Notes: generated by a model from the letters alone, not told the origin. 64,000 nucleotides of DNA from Viridibacterium sediminicola (GCF_039631295.1 NZ_JBDIVE010000001.1:739360-803359), one strand, 5' to 3'. Shown: positions 34,719-44,000, counted from the stretch's first letter. Made by a program: numbers and translations.

Positions 34719-35048
34719 GTGTTGATCACATTCAAATCCGGCGCTACCGCCGATATCCTGATGCTCGGCCCGGTCGGCCAGCAGATGCTGGAGATCGTCG
34801 GCAAAGATCCGCAAGAGGCGCGCGGCATCATCACCCTCAGCCAGCTGCCGGCCGCCATCGAGGCGCTGAGCACAGCCCTGGCGGACAGCCGCGCCACCAG
34901 CCGGCAAGCCGCAAACAATGAAGACGATGAGGACGCGCCGCGCGGCATGGCGGCGCCGGTCAGCCTGGCCCAACGCATCGCGCCCCTGCTCGACGCCCTG
35001 CGCCAGGCCTTGCGCGAAGAACAGCCGGTGATCTGGGAAGCACACTGA
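34719..35048 (+). CDS. DUF1840 domain protein
   Basis: This 109-residue protein matches the betaproteobacterial DUF1840 family: MLITFKSGATADILMLGPVG at the start, a mid-region acidic linker, and APVSLAQRIAPLLDALRQAL at the end. The function of the family is not known. It starts with GTG preceded by AGAGGA. Its TGA overlaps the ATG of the pteridine reductase gene, so the two are coupled. Confidence 0.88.
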   Translation: MLITFKSGATADILMLGPVGQQMLEIVGKDPQEARGIITLSQLPAAIEALSTALADSRATSRQAANNEDDEDAPRGMAAPVSLAQRIAPLLDALRQALREEQPVIWEAH

Positions 35049-35785
35049 TGGCCGCGCCCCTGGTTCTCATCACCGGCGCGGCGGTCCGCGTCGGCGCGGC
35101 GATTGCGCACAGCCTGCACGCGGCCGGTTGCGACATCGCCGTGCATTACCGCAGCTCGGCTTCCGCCGCCGCCGCGCTGTGCGCCAGCTTGAATGCGCAG
35201 CGTCCGGGCTCGGCCGCCGCCTTCCAGGCCGACCTGCTCGAAGTCGCCAGCCTGGCGCCGCTGATCGAGGCCGTGGTGGCGCGCTTCGGGCGGCTCGACG
35301 GTCTGGTCAACAATGCGTCGAGCTTCTTCCCGACCGCAGTCGGCGCGATGGATGAAGCCGCCTGGCACGACCTCGTCGGCAGCAATCTGCGCGCGCCCCT
35401 GCTGCTGGCGCAAGCCGCTGCGCCGCATCTGCGCGAGCAGGGCGGCGCCATCGTGAACATCATCGACATCCATGCCGAGCGCCCGCTCGCCGGCTACCCG
35501 CTGTATTCCACCGCCAAGGCCGGCCTGGCCGGTGCCACGCGCGCCCTGGCCGTGGAGCTGGCGCCGCAGGTGCGCGTCAATGGCGTCGCGCCGGGCGCCA
35601 TCCTGTGGCCCGAAGACGGGCAGTTCAGCAGCGCCGAACGCGCCGCCATCGTCGAACACAGCCTGCTCAAACGCGAGGGCACACCAGACGACATCGCCGT
35701 CGCCGTACGCTTCCTGCTGCTGGAAGCACGCTACGTCACCGGCCAGATCCTCGCCGTAGACGGCGGCCGCTCAATCAGCCTCTGA
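35048..35785 (+). CDS. Short-chain dehydrogenase, pteridine reductase type
   Basis: This 245-residue SDR enzyme has an N-terminal NADP-binding motif TGAAVRVGAAIAHSL, where the Arg favours NADPH, then the NNAS loop (LVNNASSFFPT). The catalytic Asp/Tyr/Lys segment IIDIHAERPLAGYPLYSTAK shows YxxxK at YSTAK, with Asp replacing the usual Ser, as in pteridine reductases (FolM/PTR1). It probably reduces dihydromonapterin or dihydrofolate. It is coupled to DUF1840 upstream and separated from the MBL hydrolase gene by a heptamer array. Confidence 0.86.
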   Translation: MAAPLVLITGAAVRVGAAIAHSLHAAGCDIAVHYRSSASAAAALCASLNAQRPGSAAAFQADLLEVASLAPLIEAVVARFGRLDGLVNNASSFFPTAVGAMDEAAWHDLVGSNLRAPLLLAQAAAPHLREQGGAIVNIIDIHAERPLAGYPLYSTAKAGLAGATRALAVELAPQVRVNGVAPGAILWPEDGQFSSAERAAIVEHSLLKREGTPDDIAVAVRFLLLEARYVTGQILAVDGGRSISL

Positions 35786-35786
35786 A

Positions 35787-35842
35787 CCCGACTCCCGACT
35801 CCCGACTCCCGACTCCCGACTCCCGACTCCCGACTCCCGACC
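35787..35842. repeat. Heptamer tandem array (CCCGACT x8)
   Basis: Seven perfect CCCGACT units and one CCCGACC unit run head to tail, filling nearly the whole gap between the pteridine reductase stop and the MBL hydrolase ATG at 35847. The array replaces the normal ribosome-binding region of that gene. Confidence 0.9.
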
Positions 35843-35846
35843 AGAA

Positions 35847-36488
35847 ATGCTGCGCTACGCCATCATCCCCGTCACACCCTTCGCCCAGAACTGCAGCCTG
35901 CTGTGGTGCGATGAAACCCTGCAAGCGGCGGTCGTCGACCCCGGCGGCGATCTGCCGCGCATCGAGGCGGCAATCGCCAAGCATGGCGTCAAGCTGACGC
36001 AGATCCTGCTCACCCACGGGCATATCGACCACGTCGGCGGCTGCGGCGATCTGGCGCAGAAATATGCATTGCCGATCGAAGGCCCGCAGCGCGAGGAAGC
36101 TTTCTGGCTCGACGCACTCAGCGAACAGGGGCGCATGTTCGGCTTCCCGGCGGTGAGTGCGGTGGTGCCGACACGCTGGCTCGACGACGGTGATACCATT
36201 CACATAGGCAATCAGACCCTGAGCGTGATCCACTGCCCGGGCCATACGCCGGGCCATGTGGTGTTCTACAGCGCAGCGGCGAAGCTGGCCATCGTCGGCG
36301 ATGTGCTGTTCGCCGGCTCGATCGGACGTACCGATTTCCCGCGCGGTGACCACGCCAGCCTGATCCATGCCATACGCAACAAGCTGTTCCCGCTGGGCGA
36401 CGACATCGACTTCATTCCGGGCCACGGCCCGATGTCGGATTTCGGTACCGAACGGCGCAGCAATCCCTACGTGGCAGACTCTGCCTGA
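35847..36488 (+). CDS. Metallo-beta-lactamase-fold hydrolase (glyoxalase II-like)
   Basis: This 213-residue enzyme has the metal-binding motif THGHIDH (His57, His59, Asp61, His62), a third His in GHTPGHVVFY, a bridging Asp in VGDVLFAGSIGRTDF and a final His in FIPGHGPMSDFG. It matches the YcbL-like short glyoxalase II group, which hydrolyses thioesters such as S-lactoylglutathione. The ATG sits four bases after the heptamer array, with no recognisable Shine-Dalgarno sequence, so translation may depend on upstream coupling or on the repeat. Confidence 0.9.
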   Translation: MLRYAIIPVTPFAQNCSLLWCDETLQAAVVDPGGDLPRIEAAIAKHGVKLTQILLTHGHIDHVGGCGDLAQKYALPIEGPQREEAFWLDALSEQGRMFGFPAVSAVVPTRWLDDGDTIHIGNQTLSVIHCPGHTPGHVVFYSAAAKLAIVGDVLFAGSIGRTDFPRGDHASLIHAIRNKLFPLGDDIDFIPGHGPMSDFGTERRSNPYVADSA

Positions 36489-36521
36489 AGACTTTGCAAT
36501 GACTGGACAAAGGGCTCGCTG

Positions 36522-37214
36522 GTGAGAATCGCTCTACTCGAAGATGACGCCGCGCTGTTCGCACTGACCAGTGCCTGGCTCAAAAACGAAGGCCATGACG
36601 TGCATGGCTTCCACCTGACGCGCGACCTGATCCGCTTTGCCTCGCGCGAGAGCGTCGATCTGTACATCCTCGACTGGATGCTGCCCGACCAGACCGGCGG
36701 CAGCTTCCTCACCTGGCTGCGCCAGACGCGCGAGGACAATACGCCGGCCATCTTCCTCACCGCGCTCGACAGCGAAGACGACATCGTCGCCGGCCTCAAT
36801 GCGGGCGCCGATGATTTCATCATCAAGCCGGTTTCCCAGCGCGTGCTGCTGTCGCGAATTGCCGCCATCATGCGCCGCAGCCGGCCTGAAGCCGCCAGCC
36901 TGATCGAACTGCCGCCGTATCGCATCGACGCCGGCCGGAAACAGATCTGCCTGCGTGACGAGCCGCTGGAGCTGACCGAGAAGGAGTTCGATCTGGCGCT
37001 GTTCCTGTTCCGCAACATCGGCCGCCTGCTCTCGCGCGGCCACATGCTGCAAGCGGTGTGGAGCGTGTCGCCCGATCTGGTCACGCGCACCGTCGACACC
37101 CACATCTCGCGCGTGCGCGCCAAGTTGCAACTCAAACCCGAAAACGGCTTCCGCCTGACACCGACCTACAACTACGGCTATCGCCTCGAACAGCTCGAAA
37201 CGGCTGAGGGCTGA
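36522..37214 (+). CDS. OmpR-family response regulator
   Basis: This 230-residue regulator has a receiver domain with Asp8-Asp9, phosphoacceptor Asp51 (LYILDWMLP), switch Thr80 and Lys102 (IKPV). A winged-helix DNA-binding domain follows (ELTEKEFDLALFLFRNIGRL, then VTRTVDTHISRVRAKLQL). It starts with GTG 34 bases after the MBL gene. No kinase is adjacent, but a CHASE2 histidine kinase lies 2.4 kb downstream past mscL and a FecR-domain gene and is the most likely partner. Confidence 0.92.
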   Translation: MRIALLEDDAALFALTSAWLKNEGHDVHGFHLTRDLIRFASRESVDLYILDWMLPDQTGGSFLTWLRQTREDNTPAIFLTALDSEDDIVAGLNAGADDFIIKPVSQRVLLSRIAAIMRRSRPEAASLIELPPYRIDAGRKQICLRDEPLELTEKEFDLALFLFRNIGRLLSRGHMLQAVWSVSPDLVTRTVDTHISRVRAKLQLKPENGFRLTPTYNYGYRLEQLETAEG

Positions 37215-37310
37215 GTAGCACAGCAGGCACAAAAATCCGCCCCGCTTCGAGTGCGGGCCAGCGACATGCTGGACGGGCTGGCTGTCGACGCGAAGGACAC
37301 AGAGAAACGC

Positions 37311-37356
37311 GAAGGTCCGCAAAGGACAGCGATTGTGCTTTCCTTTGCGGACCTTC
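37311..37356. repeat. CGCAAAGG-type palindrome with 16-bp arms
   Basis: GAAGGTCCGCAAAGGA (37311-37326) and TCCTTTGCGGACCTTC (37341-37356) are perfect complements around a 14-base loop. Weaker outer complementarity extends from about 37286 to 37384. It lies between the convergent response-regulator and mscL genes and may act as a bidirectional terminator. Confidence 0.85.
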
Positions 37357-37444
37357 TGTCTTGCTTTGCGCCCTCTGCGACGAAATACCCAGCGCAAAAA
37401 ACGGAATGCGGCTGAACTGCGCTGCGGCCGACCCGCAGATCGGC

Positions 37445-37873
37445 TTACTTCTTCAGCGCGTCGCGGATCTCGCGCAGCAGCACCACGTCTTCCGGCGTCA
37501 CCGGCGCGGCGACCGGCGCCGGTGCCTCGGCGCGCTTGAGGCGATTGATCTGCTTGATCATCACGAAGATGACAAAGGCGAGGATCGTGAAATTGATCGC
37601 GATGGTGATGAAATTGCCATAGGCCAGCACCGGCACGCCGGCCTTCTTGATGGCGGCCAGATTGTTTTCGACGCCGGCCGGCACGCTGCCCAGCACCAGG
37701 TAGAGATTGGAGAAGTCGATCTTGCCAACGACAGAACCGACAATCGGCATGATCAAGTCATTGACCACGGAATCGACGATCTTGCCGAACGCGCCGCCGA
37801 TGATCACACCGACCGCCAGATCGACCACATTCCCCTTGAGTGCAAACTCCTTGAACTCCGATGCAAAGCTCAT
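37445..37873 (-). CDS. mscL: Large-conductance mechanosensitive channel
   Basis: This 142-residue channel protein opens with MSFASEFKEFALKGNVVDLA and the pore helix AVGVIIGGAFGKIVDSVVND. The second membrane segment is FITIAINFTILAFVIFVMIK, and a charged C-terminal helix bundle ends in LLREIRDALKK. It forms a pentamer in the inner membrane that releases solutes on hypo-osmotic shock. A good ribosome site (AGAGGA) precedes the ATG. The open frame upstream of 37873 is antisense to the LysM gene and rejected. Confidence 0.96.
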   Translation of the reverse strand: MSFASEFKEFALKGNVVDLAVGVIIGGAFGKIVDSVVNDLIMPIVGSVVGKIDFSNLYLVLGSVPAGVENNLAAIKKAGVPVLAYGNFITIAINFTILAFVIFVMIKQINRLKRAEAPAPVAAPVTPEDVVLLREIRDALKK

Positions 37874-37979
37874 TTCCGATCCTCTCGATTTATTGTATTG
37901 ATTGCTGTGTCGCCGCCTGCGGCTGCGGGGAGTGTGGCGTATCATCGGCGTGCAAATCAATAGGGGCAAGGCGTCGCAG

Positions 37980-39614
37980 ATGCGCAAGGACCGCTTCGTA
38001 ACAAAAGTTTTGCTGAGCAGCGCACTCGCCCTGGGTAGCGCGGCCCTGCCTGTCATGGCGGCGCCCGCCGCAACGCCAACGACGTATGCGATCAAAACGG
38101 GCGATACCCTGATCGGCATCAGCCAGCGCCTGCTGGCGCGCCCGGCCGACTGGCGCAAACTGGCGCGGCTCAATCGCATCCGCGATCCGCTGCGCCTGCA
38201 ACCAGGCAGCTTGCTGCAGATTCCCGCCGGCCTGCTCAAAGCGGCGCCACTCAGCGCCGAGATCGACACCCTCGCCGGCACGGTCAGTACCGCCAGCGGA
38301 CGCCAGCTTGCCGTGGGTGACAAGCTGGCAGTCGGCGAGACGCTGATCAGCAGCGCCGATGGCTATGCCGCGCTGCGCCTACCGGATGGCTCGCGTCTGG
38401 TGATCAAGCCCGGCTCGCGCCTGCGCATCGAGACCCTGCAGCGCGAGCGCCGCAGCGGCGCCCAGGCCAGCCGCGTGCAGCTCGACAGCGGGCGGATCGA
38501 GAACGAGGTCGCACCGCAACGCGGGCCGGCTGCGCGCTACGAGATCCACACACCCACGGCCGTCATCGGCGTGCGCGGCACGCGCTTTCGCAGCATGGTC
38601 GATGAGGACGGCAAGAACGCGCGCCTGGAAGTCACCGAAGGTCTGGTCGCCGCCCGCGGCCAGAGCGGCGCCGCACGCGCCCTTGCCGCCGGCTTTGGCA
38701 GCCTGATCGCGCCCGGCGGTGTCGGCGCGCCGGTCAAACTTCTCGCCGCCCCGCAGCTGGCGCCGGATGCGCTGTTCGAGCGCCCGCTGGTGCGCCTGCC
38801 CCTGCCGCAGCAGGCCGGCGTGGCGGGCTGGCGGATCAGCGTGGCCGATGCAGCAGCTGGCGCTGCCGGCTTTGCCACGCCGCGCTTTGATGCGCTGCTC
38901 AGCGGGCAGGAGGCGCGCATCCCCGCGCTGCCTGACGGCGACTACCGCTACCGCCTGCGCGGTGTCGACGCCGCCGGCCTCGAGGGCCTCGATGGCGAAG
39001 GCGGCTTCCGTCTCAAGGCGCGCCCCGAACCACCGATTGCCAATGCACCGGTGCCTGAAGCCAAGCTGCGCAGCGAGGGCGTGGAATTCCGCTGGACGCA
39101 GCAAAGCGAAGCACAGCGCTACCGTCTGCAGGTGGCACGCGATGCCGGTTTTGCCGACATCGTGGCGGCCCGCGACGATCTGACGGAGACCCGCGCCAGT
39201 CTGCAACTGCCGCTCGGCCGCTATTACTGGCGCCTTGCCTCGATCAAGGGCGAAGCCGATCGCGGCCCCTGGGGCGATGCCTGGCGCTTCGAACTCAAGG
39301 CGCTGCAAGGGCCGCCCGAGGCGCCGAAAATCGACAGCGATCAGCTCAGCTTTGCCTGGCCGGGCGAAGCCGGGCAGCGCTTTGAATTCGAGATGGCCAG
39401 CGAGCCAAGTTTTGCGCAGCCGCAGGTGCGCCGGCAAAGCGCGACCAATACGCTCGAACTGCCACGCCCGCCCGCCGGGCTGTGGTACATCCGGGTGCGC
39501 GCCACCGATGCGGATGGCTACGTCGGCCAATGGAGCAGCACCCAGCAGTTCGAAGTGCCCCGCGACTGGCGCTGGCTGTGGCTGCTGCCGCTGCTGGGGC
39601 TGATTCCGCTGTGA
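37980..39614 (+). CDS. LysM and FecR domain periplasmic protein
   Basis: This 544-residue exported protein has a signal peptide (VLLSSALALGSAALPVMA), a LysM peptidoglycan-binding motif (YAIKTGDTLIGISQRLL, about 45-90) and a FecR domain (SADGYAALRLPDGSRLVIKP, then TPTAVIGVRGTRFR). Two or more fibronectin-like beta domains occupy about 330-530 (YRLQVARDAGFADIV, RYYWRLASIKG). The C-terminus is hydrophobic (WLWLLPLLGLIPL), a likely anchor. FecR modules sense or transmit envelope signals. It precedes the CHASE2 kinase by 28 bases, so the pair is probably one operon with a shared envelope-sensing task. Confidence 0.86.
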   Translation: MRKDRFVTKVLLSSALALGSAALPVMAAPAATPTTYAIKTGDTLIGISQRLLARPADWRKLARLNRIRDPLRLQPGSLLQIPAGLLKAAPLSAEIDTLAGTVSTASGRQLAVGDKLAVGETLISSADGYAALRLPDGSRLVIKPGSRLRIETLQRERRSGAQASRVQLDSGRIENEVAPQRGPAARYEIHTPTAVIGVRGTRFRSMVDEDGKNARLEVTEGLVAARGQSGAARALAAGFGSLIAPGGVGAPVKLLAAPQLAPDALFERPLVRLPLPQQAGVAGWRISVADAAAGAAGFATPRFDALLSGQEARIPALPDGDYRYRLRGVDAAGLEGLDGEGGFRLKARPEPPIANAPVPEAKLRSEGVEFRWTQQSEAQRYRLQVARDAGFADIVAARDDLTETRASLQLPLGRYYWRLASIKGEADRGPWGDAWRFELKALQGPPEAPKIDSDQLSFAWPGEAGQRFEFEMASEPSFAQPQVRRQSATNTLELPRPPAGLWYIRVRATDADGYVGQWSSTQQFEVPRDWRWLWLLPLLGLIPL

Positions 39615-39642
39615 GCCGGCGCGGCCCCCGCACGGTGCCGGC

Positions 39643-41892
39643 ATGACTGCGCGCCGCCGCGTCCTCGTCGAATGGCTGTGCGTGCTCCTGTTGGCCGGCG
39701 GCCTGGGCTGCGCGGCCGCGCTGGGCGGCTGGCTGTGGCGGCTCGATCTGAGCCTGCAGGACTGGGCGCAGCAGCACATCCAGCGGCAGGCCAATGCGGA
39801 TGTGCTGATCGTCGCCATCGACGACAAGAGCCTGGCCGAGCTCGGCCGCTGGCCCTGGCCGCGCAATCTGCATGCGGCGCTGATCGACAAGCTCAGCGCA
39901 GCCGGTGCGCGCGCCGTGGCGCTGGATCTGATGTTCGCCGAAAGCGAGGCGCAGGATCCGGTGCTGGCCGCCGCCATGCTGCGCAACGGCCACGTGGTGC
40001 TGCCGGTCTTCCAGCAGCAACATGATGAGCAGATCAGCGGCGAGATGCGCCCGGTCGCCGTGCTCGAACATGCGGCGGCGGCGCTGGGGCATATCCAGGT
40101 CGAGCTCGATCCTGATGGCATCGCACGCAGCGTCTATCTCTACGAAGGCTGGCAGGGCGCGCGTCATCCGCAACTAGCCCTCGCCCTCTGGCAGCTGGCC
40201 GGCGGTCACGCCAGCACGGCGCTGCCGCCGGTCACTCAGGGCTGGCAGCGCGCCGGCTGGCTGCGCATTCCCTTTGTCGGCCCGCCGGGCAGCTTTGCCC
40301 AGGTGTCGTATGCCGACGTGCTCAGCGGCCGGGTGCCCGCTGCCCAGCTGGCCGGCAAGCTGGTGCTGGTCGGCGCCACCGCGTTGGGCCTCTCCGACAC
40401 CGTGCCGGTACCCACTGCGGCCTTGCATCGGCCGATGCCGGGCGTCGAGGTGCACGCCAATGTGCTCACCGCGCTGGCCCAGGATAGCGGCATCGCCCAG
40501 GCCGGCACGATCTGGCAGGCCTTGCTCAGCGCCACGAGCAGCCTGCTGTTGCTGCTGGTGCTGGCGCGCAGCAGTGCACGCGTCGGCCTGCTGGCCACTC
40601 TGGCAAGCTGCCTGGCGCTGCTGCTGGGCAGCTTCCTGCTGCTGCGCATCTGGCCGCTGTGGCTGGGGCCGAGCGCAGCGCTGCTGGCCTGCTTCATCGC
40701 CTATCCGCTGTGGAGCTGGCGGCGCCTGGAAGCAACCCAGCGCTATCTCGACCGCGAACTGCTGATGCTGCGCGACAGCGTGGCCCTGCCCGCCAAGGGC
40801 GGCGTGGACCCGCTGCAGCAGCGTCTGGAAATCGTCCGGCAGGCGACCCAGGCCAGTCAGGAAGCACGTCGTCTGGTCGAAGATCTGCTGGCCCACTTGC
40901 CGGTCGGTGTGCTGGTGCTGCAGCCGCAAGGCGCGCTGCGCTATGCCAATGACAAGGCGCTGGCGCTGTTCGACGCGAACGATTACGAAAGCCTGCTGCG
41001 CAAGCTGCACCAGCTGCACTGGCCACCGGCCATCCAGACCGCCGCCGGCACGCCCTTGCCGCCGCAGACACCACTGCAAGCCGAAGTGCTGCTGCCCTCG
41101 TCGACTGCGGTGCTCGCCTCGCTGTCAGCACTGCAGGACAGCCAGGGCCAGCGCACCGGCCTGGTCATCGGCCTGGCCGATCTGAGCGAGCTGCGCGCCG
41201 CCCAGCAAGCGCGTGACGACACCTTGCGCTTTGTCTCGCACGACTTGCGGGCACCGCTGGCCTCGCTGCTGAGCCTGATCGACGAACCTGCCGAGGACGC
41301 GGCCTGGCTGCCGCGCCTGCGCCGCCATGCGCAGAGCGCGCTGCACCTGGCCGACGAGCTGTTCCGCCTGTCACGCATCGAGGCGGCCGATCCGGCGCGC
41401 TTCATGCTGGTGGATCTGCACGCGATCTGCGCGGAGGCCTGCGACGAGCTGTGGGCGCAGGCGCGCGATGGCCACAATGCGCTGCAGCTGGCCGCCAGCA
41501 GCGAGGAGTGCCTGGTGCTGGGCAGCGCCGAACTGCTGCGCCGCGCACTGATCAACCTGATCTCCAACGCCATCAAATACGGCGCGCCGGGCGAGCCGGT
41601 CGACATCCGCCTGACACGCGTGGCCGGCCACTGGGAAGCCTCGATCCGTGATCACGGGCCGGGCATTGCCGAGGCCGAGCGCAAACTGCTGTTCCGCCGC
41701 TTCGGCCGCCTGCCGGGCGCCAGTGCGCGCGGTATTGCCGGGCAAGGTCTGGGGCTGGTGATGGTGCGCACGGTGGCCGAAAAACACGGCGGCAGCGTAC
41801 GCCACGAAGCCGCCGAGGGCGGCGGCAGCTGCTTCATCCTGAGCCTGCCGGCGCGCGACACGGCCGAGCAGGGAGCCGCCGGGCCGGCGTGA
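39643..41892 (+). CDS. CHASE2-domain sensor histidine kinase
   Basis: This 749-residue membrane kinase begins with a membrane segment and a CHASE2 periplasmic sensor (VLIVAIDDKSLAELGRWPWP is the domain signature), then three membrane segments near 290-360 and a PAS-like region. The kinase core follows: His533 in RFVSHDLRAPLASLL, the N-box with Asn638 and Asn642, DHGPGIAEAE, and GQGLGLVMVRTVAEKHGG. It should phosphorylate a response regulator; the OmpR-type protein at 36522 is the obvious candidate. Its genes are grouped with the LysM-FecR protein. Confidence 0.92.
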   Translation: MTARRRVLVEWLCVLLLAGGLGCAAALGGWLWRLDLSLQDWAQQHIQRQANADVLIVAIDDKSLAELGRWPWPRNLHAALIDKLSAAGARAVALDLMFAESEAQDPVLAAAMLRNGHVVLPVFQQQHDEQISGEMRPVAVLEHAAAALGHIQVELDPDGIARSVYLYEGWQGARHPQLALALWQLAGGHASTALPPVTQGWQRAGWLRIPFVGPPGSFAQVSYADVLSGRVPAAQLAGKLVLVGATALGLSDTVPVPTAALHRPMPGVEVHANVLTALAQDSGIAQAGTIWQALLSATSSLLLLLVLARSSARVGLLATLASCLALLLGSFLLLRIWPLWLGPSAALLACFIAYPLWSWRRLEATQRYLDRELLMLRDSVALPAKGGVDPLQQRLEIVRQATQASQEARRLVEDLLAHLPVGVLVLQPQGALRYANDKALALFDANDYESLLRKLHQLHWPPAIQTAAGTPLPPQTPLQAEVLLPSSTAVLASLSALQDSQGQRTGLVIGLADLSELRAAQQARDDTLRFVSHDLRAPLASLLSLIDEPAEDAAWLPRLRRHAQSALHLADELFRLSRIEAADPARFMLVDLHAICAEACDELWAQARDGHNALQLAASSEECLVLGSAELLRRALINLISNAIKYGAPGEPVDIRLTRVAGHWEASIRDHGPGIAEAERKLLFRRFGRLPGASARGIAGQGLGLVMVRTVAEKHGGSVRHEAAEGGGSCFILSLPARDTAEQGAAGPA

Positions 41893-41978
41893 ACAGGCGC
41901 CGCGACTACAAAAATCCCCCGCCTTGCTGCACACTCCGGAGCTTCCTTCCTTGAGACGCCGGCCTTGCCGAATCACCG

Positions 41979-44000
41979 ATGAGCTCCGGGCACACCATCG
42001 AACGCTCCCAGTTGTTTGCGCAGCGCCTGGCCCTGCTGGTCAAGGCCAGCGGCTTCCTGCTGGGCATGCTGGTCACTGGCGTGATGACCCTGACGCTGTT
42101 CCTGCGCCTGAGTTTCGACGATGCGCAGATCGAGAACGAGCTCGCGGATCTGGCGCAGTCGCTGTACCAGCGCGAGCTGCAGTTCGACGACGGCCTCAAG
42201 CTCGACCTGTGGCCCTGGCCAAGCCTGCATTGCAGCGCCGGCAGCCTGTCGGAGGCGGACAGCAAGGACAACTTCGCGCGCTGGCAGCGCGCCGATTTCG
42301 AGCTCGACCTGCTGGCCCTGCTGCGCCACCGCCTGGTGCTGCGCCACGCCGAGGTCGACGGCTTGCAGCTGCGCCTGCAGCGTGATGCGCAGGGTGACTG
42401 GAACATCAGCGATCTGCTGGTGCAGGCCTCGCGGCGCGTCGCCGTCAATCTTGATGGTCTGCGCCTGCTGGACGCCAGCCTGAACCTGGCCGATGTCGGC
42501 AGCGGCCACAAGCTGAGCCTGCAACATCTCACGCTCAAAGCTGGCGCCCTGCAATCGAATCACAGCGGCCGTCTGCTGCTCAATGCCGAGCTGCTGCCCG
42601 CCAGCAGCCCGCCACTGCCGGCCGGCCAGCTGCAGCTCGAATCGCGCTATGCCTTCGGCGAGGATTTCGCCAGCGGCAAGCTGCAGGATCTGCGCCTGAG
42701 CTATAGCGAAACAACGCCTCAGGCCCAGAGCAAAGCCAGCACCGGCAGCCTGCAGATTCCCGCCCTGCAATGGCGCGACGGCCACTGGCAGGCGCCGACC
42801 ATGCATCTGAATGCCAGCCTGGCGCGCCAGGGCGAAGCCAATCTGGAACTCAGCGAACTCGGCGACGATGCCAACGGGATCAGCGCTGGAGTGGAGGCCG
42901 CCCTGCGCTGGCGTGGCAGCGCCCAGCAGGGCCTGCAGAGCACGCTGCAGGGCCGCCTGCTGTATCAGCCGCGTGACAAGCTACTGACGCTGGAGCACGG
43001 CAACGGCAAGCTGAGCCTGCAGCATCCGGCGCTCAATGGCGGTGGCCTCAGCGCCCAAGTGCAGACGCAAGCGCAATGGCGGCTCGCCGCCGACGAAGGC
43101 GAAGAGAGCCTGAACAGCAACACCCAGCTTGATTTCGGCGCGCCCGGCAGCCTGCAGCTGAAGACCCGCGTGCTCAAGCGCAAAACACCGGAGATCAGCG
43201 CTCAGCTGGGCAGCCTGCAGCTCGATGTCGATGCCCTGCTCAAGCGCGAACAGCTGACCAGCCTGCTGCCCGACGCGAAGCGCCTGCCGGACATCACGCT
43301 GGACGCCCAGCTGCAAGTGACCCAGCTGCAACTGGGCGGCCTGCACCTGAGCTCGGTGGTGGTGCCGCTCAAGCTGGCGGCCGGCAAGCTCTCGCTCCCC
43401 GATCACGCCCTGCAGGCTTATGGCGGCCGCCTCAACGGCAGCCTCAGCTGGGACAGCAAATCCGGCGAGCTGCAAAGCTATGAAGCTTTGCGCGACATGC
43501 AGCTCGTCGCGCTGCAGCGCGACGGCGGCTTCACGCTGCCGCTGGCAGGCCTCGGCAATGCCACGCTGGACATCCGCAGCCGCGGCGATCAGCTCAGCAG
43601 CCTGCGCCAGCAGGCCAGCGGCGTGCTGCGCGTCTATGTGCGCGATGCGCGCTGGCAGGGTTTCGATCTGGAACGTGTGCTGCCCAGCCTGCAGGCCGGC
43701 CAGACGCTGAGCGCCAACGCGGCGCAAAGCACAGCGCTGGGTGAGATCACCGGCAGCTTCAAAGTCGCCGAAGGCGCCTTGCAGGTCGAACGCCTGAACA
43801 CCCACAACGAGAATTTCGACATGAGCCTGCAGGGCAAGATCCAGCTGCAGGACGGACAACTGGCGCTCAACGCCAATCTGCGCCCGAGCGGTAACAAGCG
43901 CCTGGCCGCCTTGCCGGCCAGTCAGCTGGCGCTACGCATCGGCGCACGCCTGCCGCAGGCCAGCCTGACGCTGCAGGCAGCCAGCCTCAAGCCACGTTGA
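41979..44000 (+). CDS. asmA: AsmA-family envelope protein
   Basis: This 673-residue protein has one N-terminal membrane anchor (GFLLGMLVTGVMTLTLFLRL) and a long repetitive beta-rich periplasmic region, characteristic of AsmA-like bridge proteins that handle phospholipids between membranes. The C-terminal AsmA signature is visible in ARWQGFDLERVLPSLQAGQT and EITGSFKVAEGALQVERLN. Many short Leu/Ser/Gln repeats reflect the groove fold. The end overlaps the convergent PAS-GGDEF-EAL gene by 14 bases. Confidence 0.88.
   Translation: MSSGHTIERSQLFAQRLALLVKASGFLLGMLVTGVMTLTLFLRLSFDDAQIENELADLAQSLYQRELQFDDGLKLDLWPWPSLHCSAGSLSEADSKDNFARWQRADFELDLLALLRHRLVLRHAEVDGLQLRLQRDAQGDWNISDLLVQASRRVAVNLDGLRLLDASLNLADVGSGHKLSLQHLTLKAGALQSNHSGRLLLNAELLPASSPPLPAGQLQLESRYAFGEDFASGKLQDLRLSYSETTPQAQSKASTGSLQIPALQWRDGHWQAPTMHLNASLARQGEANLELSELGDDANGISAGVEAALRWRGSAQQGLQSTLQGRLLYQPRDKLLTLEHGNGKLSLQHPALNGGGLSAQVQTQAQWRLAADEGEESLNSNTQLDFGAPGSLQLKTRVLKRKTPEISAQLGSLQLDVDALLKREQLTSLLPDAKRLPDITLDAQLQVTQLQLGGLHLSSVVVPLKLAAGKLSLPDHALQAYGGRLNGSLSWDSKSGELQSYEALRDMQLVALQRDGGFTLPLAGLGNATLDIRSRGDQLSSLRQQASGVLRVYVRDARWQGFDLERVLPSLQAGQTLSANAAQSTALGEITGSFKVAEGALQVERLNTHNENFDMSLQGKIQLQDGQLALNANLRPSGNKRLAALPASQLALRIGARLPQASLTLQAASLKPR

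Noticed and set aside
35787..35842. CRISPR-like array
   Set aside because: The units are 7 bases with no spacers, and no cas genes are in the window; it is a simple tandem repeat.
37874..38323. Extended mscL reading frame
   Set aside because: It is antisense to the LysM-FecR gene; MscL starts at MSFASEFKEFALKG with a good ribosome site at 37873.
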